Numbered from the stretch's first letter, positions 12,069 through 23,845 are shown. The stretch: 64,000 bases of DNA from Polyodon spathula (GCF_017654505.1 NC_054541.1:43273986-43337985), one strand, 5' to 3'. The notes: a model not told the origin generated them from the letters alone. Numbers and translations: made by a program.

Positions 12069-12392
12069 CTGCAGGGGTGTCAGACTCAGTTCCTGGAGGG
12101 CGGCATTGTCTTCCGGCTTTCGTTCCACCCGAGCTCTCAATTACTTAAGTGGTCTAATGATGTGATTAATTGGACACATTTAACACTTCTCTCCAGACTT
12201 CAAAATGTTTTATAGGTAGTGTGCCTTGAATCAAGTGCATTTATTAAACCATCAACTGTAAAAGACCTTGAAAAAATATTAAATATGTCCTATTGAACAA
12301 ACCGTTAGATCAATTAAGCTAATTGAGCACTTAAGTTGGAATGAAAACCAGCAGACCCTGAGGCCCTTGAGGAGTGGAGTTTGACACCCCTA
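12069..12392. mobile_element. hAT-like non-autonomous DNA transposon (MITE)
   Basis: The left end reads CAGGGGTGTCAGACTC and the right end is the complement of CTAGGGGTGTCAAACTC, so the element has short terminal inverted repeats around AGGGGTGTCA. The flanks GTTTAAGC (12061-12068) and GTTTAAGG (12393 region) form an imperfect 8-bp direct repeat, the size hAT elements make. It is about 320 bp with no transposase. This end sequence is familiar from many fish genomes. Confidence 0.65.
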
Positions 12393-13572
12393 GTTTAAGG
12401 CAAAAAGATGTGAGTCATTGGCTAGTTACTGAAATATCGCAGAACTCAAACACCTCACTGTACTGTAGTGTATGTCCTTACGTCCACACACTATAGTTGA
12501 CAGGCAGCATAGAATTACATGAGTAATAAATAACACTTTTAATTCTTCTCAGGAGATAGGAGACTGAACTCTCTGCATCGTTTTGTATATCAGAGCTTTG
12601 TGTGTATTGACATTTCTAACAAATGTTAGCTTTATCTCCTCTTTACAGTTGATCAGAGTTTTCTCCTCCAGGCTGGTGAAGTTTCCTGTGTGTATCTCTG
12701 TGTAGTTTATATCAGAACAACTACCAGTATTTGTCTTGCAAATATGTCCCTGTGTTTCCCTTAGTATATGTTTAATCTTGCCTCAGACACAAAATAAACA
12801 GAGTTCAGAGAGTGTTTGTCTCTCTGGGGAGAAACTTCTGGTTAACAAAAAAGTCCTGGCCATATTCAATTCCCTGAAAGCTTCCACAAAACATTTACAT
12901 TTGTTGTTGTTTGCTTCTTGGGGACATTCAAGTGTTATTAAGAATCCTCCAAGCATGGTATTAATTACTTTACCAAATGAGTCTATAGAATAAAAAACGT
13001 ATATAGCACGGACATATTGGTTTATCGAATGCAGACGAGGTGCTGTCTCGGGTGGCAACAATAGTGTCATAGCAAAGCTTGAGGGAGCTACTTGGGGACC
13101 CCTGTTAGAAAAGGTTTCATTATTTTGAAGCTTATTGTTAGTGATCTTGTTACTCCCATGACTAGTCCTTGCAGTTATTTATTCCTTTTGAAGGGAGCAG
13201 CTGAAACATCAAAAAGTTATATTAATAATGATAAGCACCACTCTCCGAAGTAATAAACAGTGGCATATGCCTTCTCAATTTAGAAGAGATCCTGACATCT
13301 TTTCAAACAGTTTGTGTAGCCAACATAAATAATTTGCAAATAATATAAAGCCAAAACTCTTCAACGAATGTGCATGTTTTCCAATAATCTTCTGAATAAA
13401 TAGATTCTGAACAGTACAAGGTGCTTGCCTCTGCTATTTTTTTTCATGTGTGAATGTAAAATATCCATTAATAATGTAGCATTAAATGTCGAACATTGCA
13501 TCCTTTTAAAGTTAATTTAAAAAGGGAGCATGAAATAAGACACAGATGGCTCTGTGTATTAATGTTACTTAC
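12393..13572. other. Non-coding or conserved DNA with one unexplained ORF
   Basis: A 95-codon minus-strand frame at 12783-13070 overlaps an 85-codon plus-strand frame. Neither has a recognised domain, and base composition is that of the surrounding DNA. The block 12830-12960 is free of simple repeats and could be conserved non-coding DNA. I see no mobile-element ends. Confidence 0.35.
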
Positions 13573-13669
13573 ATGTTCGTAAATGCCGCGAATTCGTAGC
13601 CTCCGTCCTTCGTAGAATTTCTGTGTTATACTAAGCAGCTCTTTCTGGTGAAGAACTATCGTAATTTCA
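13573..13669 (-). CDS. Candidate internal exon of an unidentified gene
   Basis: On the minus strand a TTATGCTTGCAG acceptor precedes a 97-nt open segment that ends at a strong donor, CAT|GTAAGTAAC. Only one of the three frames is open: one nucleotide completing a codon, then 32 codons. It begins EITIVLHQKELLSITQKFYE and continues GRRLRIRGIYEH, with mixed charged and hydrophobic residues and no low complexity. The segment lies in a CpG-richer patch (CGCG at 13588-13591). The basic beta-strand-like pattern after YEG is reminiscent of OB-fold proteins, but that is only an impression. I do not recognise the protein. A first exon beginning at 13700-13790 was not found. Confidence 0.4.
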
Positions 13670-13734
13670 CTGCAAGCATAAATTACTGTTCATTATATAG
13701 GAGAACTCGGAGTTTGCATTTCATTATAAATAGA

Positions 13735-13775
13735 TTTGGAGCGCTGAACGTCACGATTTAGAACTTCCGGTAGTA
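13735..13775. promoter_or_regulatory. ETS-like and CRE-like sites in CpG-richer patch
   Basis: The plus strand carries ACTTCCGG (13763-13770; CCGGAAGT on the minus strand, the ETS core) and AACGTCAC (13747-13754; GTGACGTT on the minus strand, CRE-like). Together with the local CpG excess this resembles a TATA-less vertebrate promoter, and it lies about 70 bp upstream of the candidate minus-strand exon. No start site can be assigned. Confidence 0.25.
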
Positions 13776-14024
13776 AAGTAAACATTGCAATGTAATACTG
13801 TAGCAGAAACAGACCCCGGGCACAGCGACAAACCAAAACGTAATCTAAAAGGGTCCCCAAAAACACAAAGCATGAATAAAACTAAGCTTGTTTCTATATA
13901 TAGAAGTTTAAAATGGTACATATGCATTGTAATTCTGCATGCTTCCCTACATGCTTTTAGTGCTGAATTTAATTTAAGAATATCGCAGACAACTATAAAA
14001 TAAGTACAGTACATACAACAGGCG

Positions 14025-14175
14025 TAAATATTATAGCGAACTCTGTTAACGCAGGCAGGCAAATCCCGCAGAGCGAGGCAATCCACAGGCAGGCAGAGGG
14101 CGGGCGCGAACCCGGGACATCTTGCACTAACGCATAGCACCAATACACAAAAGAACAGGCTCCTTTGCAAGGAGT
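14025..14175 (-). mobile_element. tRNA-derived SINE fragment
   Basis: On the minus strand the block contains a possible box A region (TTGGTGCTATGCGTTAG) and 20 bases further a box B (GGTTCGCGCCC, matching GGTTCGANNCC), followed by a GC-rich segment with CTGCCTGCC repeats. Pol III promoter spacing and GC content well above the surroundings suggest a tRNA-derived SINE. No second copy is visible here, so the family is not confirmed. Confidence 0.45.
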
Positions 14176-14260
14176 GAACAACAATGAGGCATACATATAT
14201 TCCATAATGAATTAATAACAATAAAAAGAAAATACAAATAAATAAATCAATAGAGAAAAA

Positions 14261-14475
14261 AATCTATAAACAGGGCTTTTCAATATCTAAAGGCTATTAA
14301 AATCGATAATTCAAAGAAAATAATATTTTCAAAAGTCAATACCACTGAAGGCATTAAATAAAAAAAGAGAAAAAATAATAATAATCTATAAACAGGGCTT
14401 TTCAATATCTAAAGACTATTAAAATTGATAATTCAAGAAAAGAATATGTTCAAAAGTCAGTACCACTGAAGGCAT
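14261..14475. repeat. Tandem duplication of ~94 bp in the L1-like 3' end
   Basis: Positions 14261-14354 and 14383-14475 are near-identical, both starting AATCTATAAACAGGGC and ending ACTGAAGGCAT. They are separated by about 28 bp of A-rich sequence. The second (14383-14475) joins the coding end, so the outer copy is the duplicate. Confidence 0.85.
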
Positions 14476-14911
14476 CCAATGTTCTGATAGCTCTCTTGTC
14501 TTTAAACATCTTCAAAGAATTAAGATATATTTTACAATCAGAGCGAAAATGGGAAAAGTTTGGTTTGGTTTTCATCAATTTGCATTTATTTATGTAATAT
14601 TTTCCAAATAAAATAATGACATTTACTAGGAAGACAAGAGAACAATCAAGATCAGAGTCCATAAAATAACAAATTAAATCTTTTGTCGAGAAATAAATGA
14701 GGATACTGCAAGAATCAAGAAACCAGTAAGTAACTCTTCTCCAAAATACATTAGAAAATGTACAACTGAAAAACAAATGAGAGATTGTTTCAGTATGAGA
14801 GCTGCAAAAGGTGCAATTTGGGTCAGTGTTTAAATGTATTTCATTCATATAATAATTAACTGGATAAACCCTATGTATGATAATAAACTGAATCTCTTTA
14901 ATTTTTGGCAA
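14450..14911 (-). pseudogene. C-terminal part of L1-like ORF2 protein
   Basis: The 153-codon frame begins inside the protein (the frame runs on upstream of the first Met). Near its start it has KIKEIQFIIIHRVYPVN and then Cys33-x2-Cys36-x8-His45-x4-Cys50, the CCHC knuckle found near the C-terminus of L1/Tx1-clade ORF2 proteins, followed by an F-W pair (VFWRRVTYW). The knuckle region contributes to RNA binding in L1. Endonuclease and reverse transcriptase domains are absent. The A/T-rich codon bias matches the clade in fish. Confidence 0.68.
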
Positions 14912-14955
14912 TAGGGCATATTTATGAGAAATTGTCCATGTTTTCTTCTAATTAA

Positions 14956-15340
14956 CATTGCAGTTCAGTAGTGACTTCCAGGACTTGCAAGGAGCGCATC
15001 ATGTCTTCGTCTGTGATTACATCACCACCAGCCCTGCTGCTGCCTTCCCCCGTGCACGCTACAATACTTCTTGCCATGTTTCATTTGTTTATGCATTACA
15101 TCAGTTTATGCATTACACCTGCCCCCCACCGTGCTGTATGTGTCACTGCACGGGTTCCGACTGTGGGCAATTTGAGAAAATACTGAATATTTGTGAGCTC
15201 TGTCCAGTTGTTCGGCTTGGATGTTGGTATCCGAGGTTTAGTTTCTTGCACTGTCCGCATAGTTTAAGGTCACCATGTTTGCAGAGAGAAACACGTAATA
15301 AATGCATACTCTATCCATAAGATTATTCATTTTATTTTTG
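14956..15340 (+). other. Unexplained 120-codon ORF in GC-richer DNA
   Basis: A plus-strand frame at 14958-15320 follows a polypyrimidine-rich ATTGCAG that could be a splice acceptor. It is Cys- and His-rich (PPPCCMCHCTGSDCG) but matches no zinc-binding pattern I know, and a second frame overlaps it. A 17-bp tandem duplication (TTTATGCATTACA) sits at about 15089-15118. It could be a mobile-element remnant next to the L1-like fragment. I do not call it a gene. Confidence 0.25.
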
Positions 15341-15756
15341 GTAACACAACCTAATAAATTACTCTGCTATTATTTTGCTGAGCACACAGATTCAGCTTTG
15401 TACTTAAAAACAAGGGACGATTTCACAATTTTACTGTTTCTGACGGGACCAAAGATGAAATACTGTTTTTGCTGTACTTCCTTTCAGACTATGCGTAAAA
15501 TGTTTGCTTCCGAGTGGTGTTACCTATATAGATCGTTTTGATTATGTGAAGCATCTCGTGGCTTCTGTTTCATATTTTTCCTACCTAAAAGCAAGTAGAA
15601 GGAGCAGCGTATCACAGTCTATCATTCTAGGACCAAGTAATAAAGTGTATGTAACTTTAAAATAAAGCACATTCAAATATAAAATAGGCTAAACCAAAAC
15701 AAAATGCAATTATTGCCTTTAATATAAACTATTAATAAATATATATATATTTTAAT
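15341..15756. other. Non-coding DNA, nothing recognised
   Basis: AT-rich, no gene or repeat family recognised. Confidence 0.5.
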
Positions 15757-16078
15757 TTAGTCGTTGCCAATTATTTTTGTTATTTCCTCCCAATTTAAAA
15801 TGCCCAATTATTATTTAGACTCAGCTCACTGCTACCATCCCTGCGCTGACTTGGGAGGGTGAAGATGAACACACGCTGTCCTCCAAAGCGTGTGCCGTCA
15901 ACCGACTGCTTCTTTACACACTGCAGATTCACCATACAGGAGCTACAGTGTCGGAGGACAATGCAGCTCCTGGGCAGCTAACAGGCAACCCCGCAGGAGC
16001 CTGGCCAGACTACAGGGGTCGCTGGTGCACAGTGAACCAAGGACTTGGACCTTGCCAACCTAAATCTCCCCCCCCCGA
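15757..16078 (-). mobile_element. SINE-like dispersed repeat, copy 2
   Basis: Reverse-strand copy of the family at 4593-4905, sharing CAGCGACCCCTGTAGTC, GACGGCACACGC and GTGTGTTC. This copy lacks the tRNA-like head but keeps a longer tail (AATAATTGGGCATTTTAAAT and AATTGGCAACGACTAAATT). Its 5' end is a C/G run (16067-16076). Confidence 0.78.
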
Positions 16079-16161
16079 ATACTTGTGTGGTAACGCATCA
16101 TAATAGTGTCAAGAGAATACATTTATTTCCAACCAAGACAAGCCTTGGAACTGTTCTGTGC

Positions 16162-16162
<1 letters not shown>

Positions 16163-16225
<63 letters not shown>
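16163..16225. repeat. (TA)n microsatellite
   Basis: Pure AT dinucleotide array of about 63 bp. Confidence 0.95.
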
Positions 16226-16228
<3 letters not shown>

Positions 16229-17858
16229 CTATATATAAGGCTAGTATTTATACAACATTCTCCACACATGAAATAGAGTCCCCCATTTCAATGAGTAAGC
16301 CAACTTAAAGGCTTGAAATCTCTTTGCAAACCTAACACAGACTTTACTTTTAAAGTGCAAAACACTTTCTTTATGGAATGTAAAAATATATAAAAATTCA
16401 GCAATGGCCTGCAGCATTCTGTTGCTGAACTATGTGTGTGTGTGCGTACTATGTTTATGGTTCAGACAGCATCTCACTGTTAGCTTATAGAAGTACAAAG
16501 CCTCCGAAAATGAAAATTTAAATAATGAAGAATATGACATTATTGATGTCGCTTTAATAAATACTCTGGACAATAAGTTACAATAAACAGTTTACTTTAA
16601 AGCAAGATCACAGTAAATGGAGCCAATTCAAGGTGCCTTTGTATACTTTCCATAAATAAGCACTATAAATCTTCATTATAATTGTAAAAAACATGATGAG
16701 AAACTTGCTTATTTAAGAAAATACAAGTAATGAAAGGAAACAGTGTTCACACAAAGCAATGCATTGTACTTTCTTACTGTATGTGTGACTGTTAGTAGAA
16801 TCCATTTAGCCCATGCACTTGCTATGCTTTCTGAATAATGCAGACTAATGTAAAGCTGACATGGTTCTTGTATTTATTTATTTTTGACAAACCCCTTTCA
16901 TGCATCTATACTATGAAACCCCTCATTAAATCTAGATTCAATTTAGTCCAATAGCAAACTTAAATACAGCTCTGCTCTTTGTAAGCTAACTTGTATTACT
17001 TTTTTTTATATATATATATATAATTAACATGTGCATTTCTTTATCTGCCTGTAATATTTCACTGGTCATATAATTATATTGAGAAATGAATAGCCCTCTG
17101 TTCTGCTTACATGTGTTTTTTGGGTTACATTTCAAGCTTTAACATTTACCTTTCAAGTGTAATTTGCATTGGATGCCCATTTATTCATTGGTAATGACCT
17201 ACATCTAGGAGCCCCTAACTGGGGCTGACACAGTCTCATCTACAGGACTGGTTTCAAATAGGGTTCAGCACACTTTCCAAACAAAAACAAACCCATAGGA
17301 TGCAGATCATTGCAGTCTTGGAATGTACTGTAAGCATAGAACAATAGTCCTGGACATGTAACAAGTAAGAATACAATAGTACAATAGTTCTGGACAAATA
17401 CAAATACAAAGTAAAAGTAAAATACTGCAGTTGATATATGCAATGTGCCTTTTAACATTGGAAAAAAATATTTGAGCTGGGATTTTCTTTCTGTGCGCCA
17501 AGAGGACTTTGCTATCCCTACTCTGACATATTTTTTTTGGTTTCTATTTAAAACTGGTTAATCCAAGTTAAAATTGTCTAACAATGCATTTGAACAACGC
17601 GTAGTAAAACATGCAATTGTAATTTGAAATAAGCCTTACAGTGTATAGTTTCAAAACCCAAAGGAACATCAGCAGTTCTTTTTATTACTTGTTTCTTCTT
17701 ACATTGCATCATTTGCATTCTGAACTTGAGCAGAGAGTAAACACAAGCTACACATATATGAGGTTCAGTTAATGCTTCAATGTGGCTTTTATGGATTTAT
17801 TTTATTTGTATTTATTTTATTAGAAATAAATAATATATCAGCTGTAAACAAGAAAATC

Positions 17859-17863
<5 letters not shown>
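16226..17863. other. Largely unique non-coding DNA
   Basis: No gene, and no mobile-element ends recognised. A short (TA)n lies at 17008-17022. Overlapping minus-strand frames at 17240-17501 lack motifs. Confidence 0.5.

Positions 17864-17932
<69 letters not shown>
17864..17932. repeat. (TA)n microsatellite
   Basis: Pure AT dinucleotide array of about 69 bp. Confidence 0.95.
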
Positions 17933-17935
<3 letters not shown>

Positions 17936-19671
17936 ATTAATGAGAAATGTGACCAGTTACCACCAGTTAGCAACAGACTGGTGCAGGTTTTTTTATGCAA
18001 ACGAAAATAAATAGAAAAAAAATATCACAGGTAAGTAACCAAATGCAAATAAAATCAACAAAACTCCACATGTAAATTAAATTAAATTAAATTAAATACA
18101 ATGATAAGAAAGAGCCCTAAGGTGTTTCCTTTGCAGCATTAGTTGAAGGTTATTGTGTGAAACTGCAGGCTGGGTTATCCACCAGTAACTATGACTGCTT
18201 TATGATTGGCAACATTAATGACTTCTTCTGTCTGACAGTTCATGCATGACACCCCTCTAGCATTCTCTCACTACTTCCATTATGACTTCATTAAGAAACA
18301 TGTTGAATTGCTAAGATTCCGTTCTAATAGAACCCATTTCCTAAAGGGTTAATTTGGCCTGGCATGCTGGCTTGCAATGGGATCAGTATGTTACCTGTTG
18401 ATACTGATGCACGCATGTCTTTAAGAAATAAATAGATCAGCTGGTAAATATAATAATTAAATATTTATTGTGCTGTAATTATAACATTTCAGATAAACCA
18501 TTAATACAGCCACATTGAATTAAAATATAATTTTCATTCAAATTCCTTTTCACTATACAGCTTACTATTATAAAACGACCTGGAAAAACAAATCACTCTG
18601 AATGGGTAATGCAGCTGTTTCAGTTCAACCTCCCTGGCAGGGTTTCAGTAGCGTCATCACACTAATAAATAGTTTTAATATGCAGGATTGCTTTATATTC
18701 TATAAGCTGTATAACACACTTGAAGGCTTGGATTTGTACTGATCTTCTCTTTAGGTAGTTGAAGGCACTGCCCCTTGTGTGTTATTGTTTATATTGAGAT
18801 ATAAAAATGTAAGAAAATCTCATGACCATCACAAACTTATTTGAAGTCAACCTTCGCTTTTTAATAATAGTTTGGATTTATTTTGTTATACTGTACCTTC
18901 AAAATTGAGATGTTCTGTTTTCCCTTTCAAAATGAACAGTTGTTTTAATCAGTGCCCACCTGAAGGCTTTTCTCATAGTTTCTCACAGTACATTTCATTG
19001 TGTTTTCTTCGAAATGAAATAACACATTAAAATACTTTGTTTAGACTTGTTATTGGAGCTATCAGTTAAGATATCAGTTTAATGTAGTGGCAACATATAG
19101 TTAAGAGAGAACTGAGCCACAGAGTTGTAACTATTGAACTGAAGCCACCATCCATGTTTTTTGTTTTTGTTTTTTGTAAGCTAAAGGGATTGGGGTGGGA
19201 TTTCAGTTTGCCACATTTTGACACACTTTTATTATTTTTAACTAAAGCTCAAAATAAACAAACAAACGAAAATAAAACACTTCTTTGAGTTAGACAGACA
19301 AATAATATACTTAATTGTTGGCATTCTTAACACAACACCCTCCTTGTTAGCCAACTTTTCTCTGTGGCCTTCCACCTTCCTCTCCCACTGTGCTGACAAC
19401 AGATTTTATATTCACAGTCAAGCAGGTGGGCTTTTAATTGATTGATTGATTGCCAGTTGGCCAACCAATCAGTATCTCTCCCATTCCAGTTACCTTCTCA
19501 CCTGGGAAAATGAGGCTGACAGAAGCAGGGAATTAATCCCTGCCCTGCTGTTTTTATATTTTTTCAATATGTACATAGACTTGTAATGGGCAAGGTCCTG
19601 TTACATACATATTTAAGAATGCTATACAGTTATGCTGCAGTTAGTCAATACTATATGTCTACAATGTATAC
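17933..19671. other. Largely unique DNA, possible conserved non-coding blocks
   Basis: Contains a short (TTAAA)n at about 18075-18097 and a short (ATTG)n at 19437-19452. The stretch 18115-18390 has mixed composition without repeats and could be conserved non-coding DNA; this is untested. No gene seen. Confidence 0.4.
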
Positions 19672-19675
19672 ATTA

Positions 19676-20594
19676 GGGTCTATTCATAAAAGTACTTGCC
19701 AACCGTCCTAGGTAATCAAATTTTGTTTAAAACTAATGAAAGTCGTCCATATTAATATTTATAAAATGATCTGTGCAGACCGACGACTATGAATGGGTAT
19801 ATATTAGTTCACGACTGAAATCCATTTCCTTTTGATGACATCATCAGCTCTAAAAACATTTGCGCAGTTCCATTGTTAACTGTTGGGAACATAAACAAAT
19901 GGAATCTACTGACAGCAACATCCATCGTGTTATTAACAACGTGCCTGTATGATGCATGATTTATATACTAGCGTGCGATCGTGTTCATGTTATTGAAATT
20001 ACCATAATAATTGTTAATGTTCCTTTGCTTTGCAGGACATACACAACAAATTGTAAATCAATTATTTCAATTGTTATTTCAGCTTAACACAGACACAGCA
20101 TTACTTAAAAAAAAAAAAATAGGCAGTGTTCATCATGGGGGCATCAACTTTTATACGAACACAGTTTAATTAAAAAAAAAAAGCTGTAACAATTTGTGAC
20201 TTTTATTTATTTATTTATTCATGGGGGGGGGGGGTAAATGCGATCAGATAACTGTTTTGACACTGTCATTTTGATGCTGTCGTTAGTTTAGACTCCACCG
20301 CCCCCAGCGTTCAATAACCCCAAGTTGTCAACAGCATTTTGCTGTCGTTCACTCTTATGAATAGCAAGCTGACGCTCAGGACCGATGAAAACTTTATGCT
20401 AGTGTGGTGATCGTTAAGATTGATCTCAATTCATTTAAAACATGCTTTCATAGACGAAATTCATTGGGGCTTAGCGACGCATCTCAATGATCTCTTATGA
20501 ATAGCAACTGCCGTTAAATAGGCAGCTATGGACGAAATCCGATCATGTGCTCCTGTTCATTTCGAAAGGTGTTACCCCTTAATTTATAGACCCC
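19676..20594. mobile_element. Harbinger-like non-autonomous DNA transposon
   Basis: The left end reads GGGTCTATTCATAAAAG and the right end is the complement of GGGGTCTATAAATTAAGG, giving terminal inverted repeats around GGGTCTAT. ATTA occurs directly outside both ends (19672-19675 and 20595-20598), compatible with a short target duplication of the TTA type. Inside, CTTATGAATAGCAA appears twice near the right end (about 20355 and 20495), as subterminal repeats often do. CpG content is higher than in the flanks. About 919 bp, no transposase frame. The superfamily is inferred from ends and target site. Confidence 0.5.
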
Positions 20595-20598
20595 ATTA

Positions 20599-23500
20599 GC
20601 AATATGTATACAATACGTATAGTTAAATATTTTAAAAGATATATAAACTATTTTAATGTGGTGATAATAAGCACAGTGTGACATTAAGCTAGTGGCATTG
20701 CCTGTAGTTATGTTTTGTTCATTTCTCTGATAATTCACTACTTTTATTTATTATTGTCTTATTGTTTGGATAAAACAATGTAGTCCTATACAATTGTATC
20801 ATTGGTTTCAATTACCAGTTATAAAACAGGGAGAGCTGAGCTCATACGCACTAAGGTGTGCTGATGAATGGCGTATAGGAAGGAGCTGTAGTACCAGGGG
20901 AAATCTATGTGTGTATGTCTATCATTGCAGCCTCACCTGGAGACATGGGGTTGAATTCATATGAAACAATCAAGAACACAAATAATTTTTTTCATTAGAA
21001 TGAAAAAATCTACTGAGATCTACAAATAGTGTCATTGTAGCAAAAGAACAAGATGTGAAAAGATGTAACCTGCATAAAGGTATTAAGATGTAATAGACAC
21101 AAGTACGGACAGACAGACGACTGTACTATTTATACCCAGAATCAAATGTTCAATAGCATGAATTGGAATTAGGTTTCTCCATATATGTAAAAAATGTAAA
21201 GTGTGATGGTAAAAATTCAAAAATTACTATGGGCTAATGTGAATCCAGTAAATGTTAACATTTTTCCTACAGACTGTGTTCTAATACGGAATATTCTTAA
21301 CTGTTTAAAACTGTGACATCATTAACTCTTTATAAAGCATGAAAGAAAGCTAAATAAAAGATTATTAATGTTCTGTGAATAATTAAAGTGTATCCTTGCA
21401 GCATTTAGAAAAAGCTGCAGAAAGCAAATAAAACATCTAATAAACATTTTTATCCATGTGTTACGTTACATAGATTGCCGTAGGAGTACTGGTTTATAAT
21501 TTACTGCTTTCTACAGCTGTAATTGGTACACTGCACAAGAGGAAACCTGCTTACAACTTATTGAATTTTCCAACATGTATTTAAAATTGCCTGGATAAAG
21601 CTATTTACATTATATTTACAGATGTATAAATATCCTACAGGTAAACACTCAAATTGCAAAATACTTTCAAAGTCTGCGTTTTAATAACTACATTTTCAAT
21701 ACTCCCAATGTGAAAAACATACTTATGGAAGGACACAATATAAAATATCAAGTTGGTCACTGAAGCTGAACCTCTTGCTATTATACTGTGTTCTATGATT
21801 TTCTTTCAGTACAGTATTAAAAGTCAACATTAGGCAAGCATCTCTCAGAGGTTAACTTTAGTTTCTCATCCCTTAAACCACTAAGTGGTAGAATGTCAAA
21901 CTTTGTTCTATAAGGTTTTGCATTCACTGCATTCTATCTTTATGAAATCTATGCTTGAAAACTCTTGATGTTTGGGATTCTTTCTTTGGAACAGCCTTTG
22001 GGTTTTGGAATGTCCTTCCTGATCTCATTGTGTCATTCTCAAGCCACTCTGGGTTGAAATTTGCAGTTCAGCATCACCTGTGCTTTTATTTTATAACATG
22101 GACTACTTACTTAGGTGTTTCCTTATATGAATACTTGCACTATTTAAATGTACCTGTGCTGGCCCTAGGAGACACAAAGTGAATGTACTAAACTAAAATA
22201 AACCATCAACAGGCATTGAAACCATGTGATTGCGCTTCACTTCTTTCATAATTACGCTTTCAACACATGATGGTTGCACATTATATAGCAAGTGATGATA
22301 GAGTATAATTTATACAGGGAAGTGTAGTCTCTAGAATTGCCTTTGTGCAGTTTTGAGATACAGCTTGTGTATATCATACTATCTGCATAACAAATTAATC
22401 ATTCATGAACGGTACCTCCCATTTTACACACAAGTCAAGAGCACATTAAACAAGCTTCCTGATAGTTAGAGGTGAATCCATCTGACAGCTTTATTTGGCT
22501 TCTCTGTTCTTTAGTCTTGAAAATAAGTTTCAAGCTCTTCAGATGTATGCCTACGCAGAGCCGCTCTTCTGCTCAAAGGCATCATTGTTTGGAGCACATT
22601 GCAGCACAGCAGAATGAAAGGTGAAAGTTCAAGTGCTGCAATTTCATACTATTGATCAATGGTAATGTTTGCCACCCCTGGGTTACTAATGCTGGAGTAT
22701 GGTGAACAAGCAAACCACTACGGTTAAATAGAATCAATAGCAATACAATCCAACTTACTTACTTTGTTGAGACATTTATATAACTTCTTTGGGTTCTGCT
22801 TCACATCGATTACATTTTGCGGTTTGTGCTTTTTACTCTTATACCAGAGACAGCAAAACTACAACAATATATATTTTCCAAATAGATTAAATCTATTACA
22901 AATAATGTCTATCAAACATGTTTCATATTAAACAAATAATAATAATTGGACGCTAAATTGGGGACATATATTATCAACATTGAATATTAATAATAATTAA
23001 CAATTACTTTTTTAGTGCTGTTTCATTTGTTATGTTGTCGCTGGTTCAGATCCATCCATAGTTTTAGCTTCAGTGGTGGTAGTGGTGCTAATAAGCAACT
23101 ATTGATCAGTATATTAGGACATCTTGCTCTCTGAAACAGTCTAATTTAAGCCAGAGCAAATGTTTGCTTTCAGTCAAGGTCTCGATAGACACTACAAAGA
23201 TGTATATGAATGCATTCCCTTGACTATGTGTAGGCCCTGTCCACACTAGATAACCGATCTAGAGATCCTTACTCAAAAACATTTAAAATAATCAAGCTCA
23301 AAGCTTCCATACTAAAGTACCGTTTCATGTTTAATGCGTACACACACTATTAAAGCAGTTTGGTTCCAGTTCTTAGCAGCGCAATGGACTGTGGAACTTA
23401 GCATGAGAGTATCCCATCATGCACTGTCTGTTTACAGCCTTGCAAGTATTTTTTCAAGGTCTTCAAACAAGTGACAAATTATTATCCTTTTTCCAGATCA

Positions 23501-23775
23501 TTTGTTCTGATCTTTAACAGCATGGTGTTTCAGTTGTTTCAGTTTTACCCTGCACTGGTTAGGTGTACTTTCAAAGCCTGCTTCGACATTGCATGCAAGT
23601 AAACATCTTCTGGGGAGTATTGAATATGTTCCATGTAATTTAATTGGGATAGGGAAATTCATACAGTTTCCCCTCTACTGTGAAGCCAGCACAAGAATGG
23701 TTTAGGTGAGAAAAATAACTTTCAAGGGAGAACATCTGCAGTTGATAGTATATATTCGTATGAGCTTAACGTGCA
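20599..23775. other. Largely unique non-coding DNA
   Basis: No gene seen. The block 22480-22680 has mixed composition without repeats and may be conserved non-coding DNA. At 23231-23247 GGCCCTGTCCACACTAG resembles one end of a hAT MITE, but I found no partner end. The 75-codon frame at 21955-22182 has no motif. Confidence 0.4.
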
Positions 23776-23845
23776 GCCTACAGCACTCAGTATTTCCAGG
23801 TGGTCTCCCACCCATGTACTAACCAAGCCCAACATTGCTTTGCTT
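23776..23845 (-). pseudogene. 5S rRNA-derived fragment
   Basis: On the minus strand this reads AAGCAAAGCAATGTTGGGCT, then TGGTTAGTACATGGGTGGGA, then GACCACCTGGAAATACTGAG and TGCTGTAGGC. These correspond to the second half of vertebrate 5S rRNA (from about nucleotide 48 to the 3' end), with several substitutions. The first half is absent or diverged beyond recognition. It is either a truncated 5S pseudogene or the head of a 5S-derived SINE (SINE3/Deu-like); the sequence beyond its 3' end does not let me choose. Confidence 0.75.

Larger units (their letters stand above)
14258..14955 (-). mobile_element. L1-like LINE, 3' end fragment
   Basis: The fragment contains the end of the second open frame (14450-14911) followed by a short A/T-rich 3' end that has been duplicated in tandem. 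It is strongly 5' truncated; upstream of about 14955 the similarity I can recognise stops. Orientation is minus. Confidence 0.65.

Noticed and set aside
12783..13070. 95-codon minus-strand frame as a gene
   Set aside because: No domain, a frame on the opposite strand overlaps it, and there is no splice or promoter support; conserved non-coding DNA is as likely.
23231..23430. hAT MITE starting GGCCCTGTCCACACTAG
   Set aside because: Only one end is seen; no inverted partner or target duplication was found.
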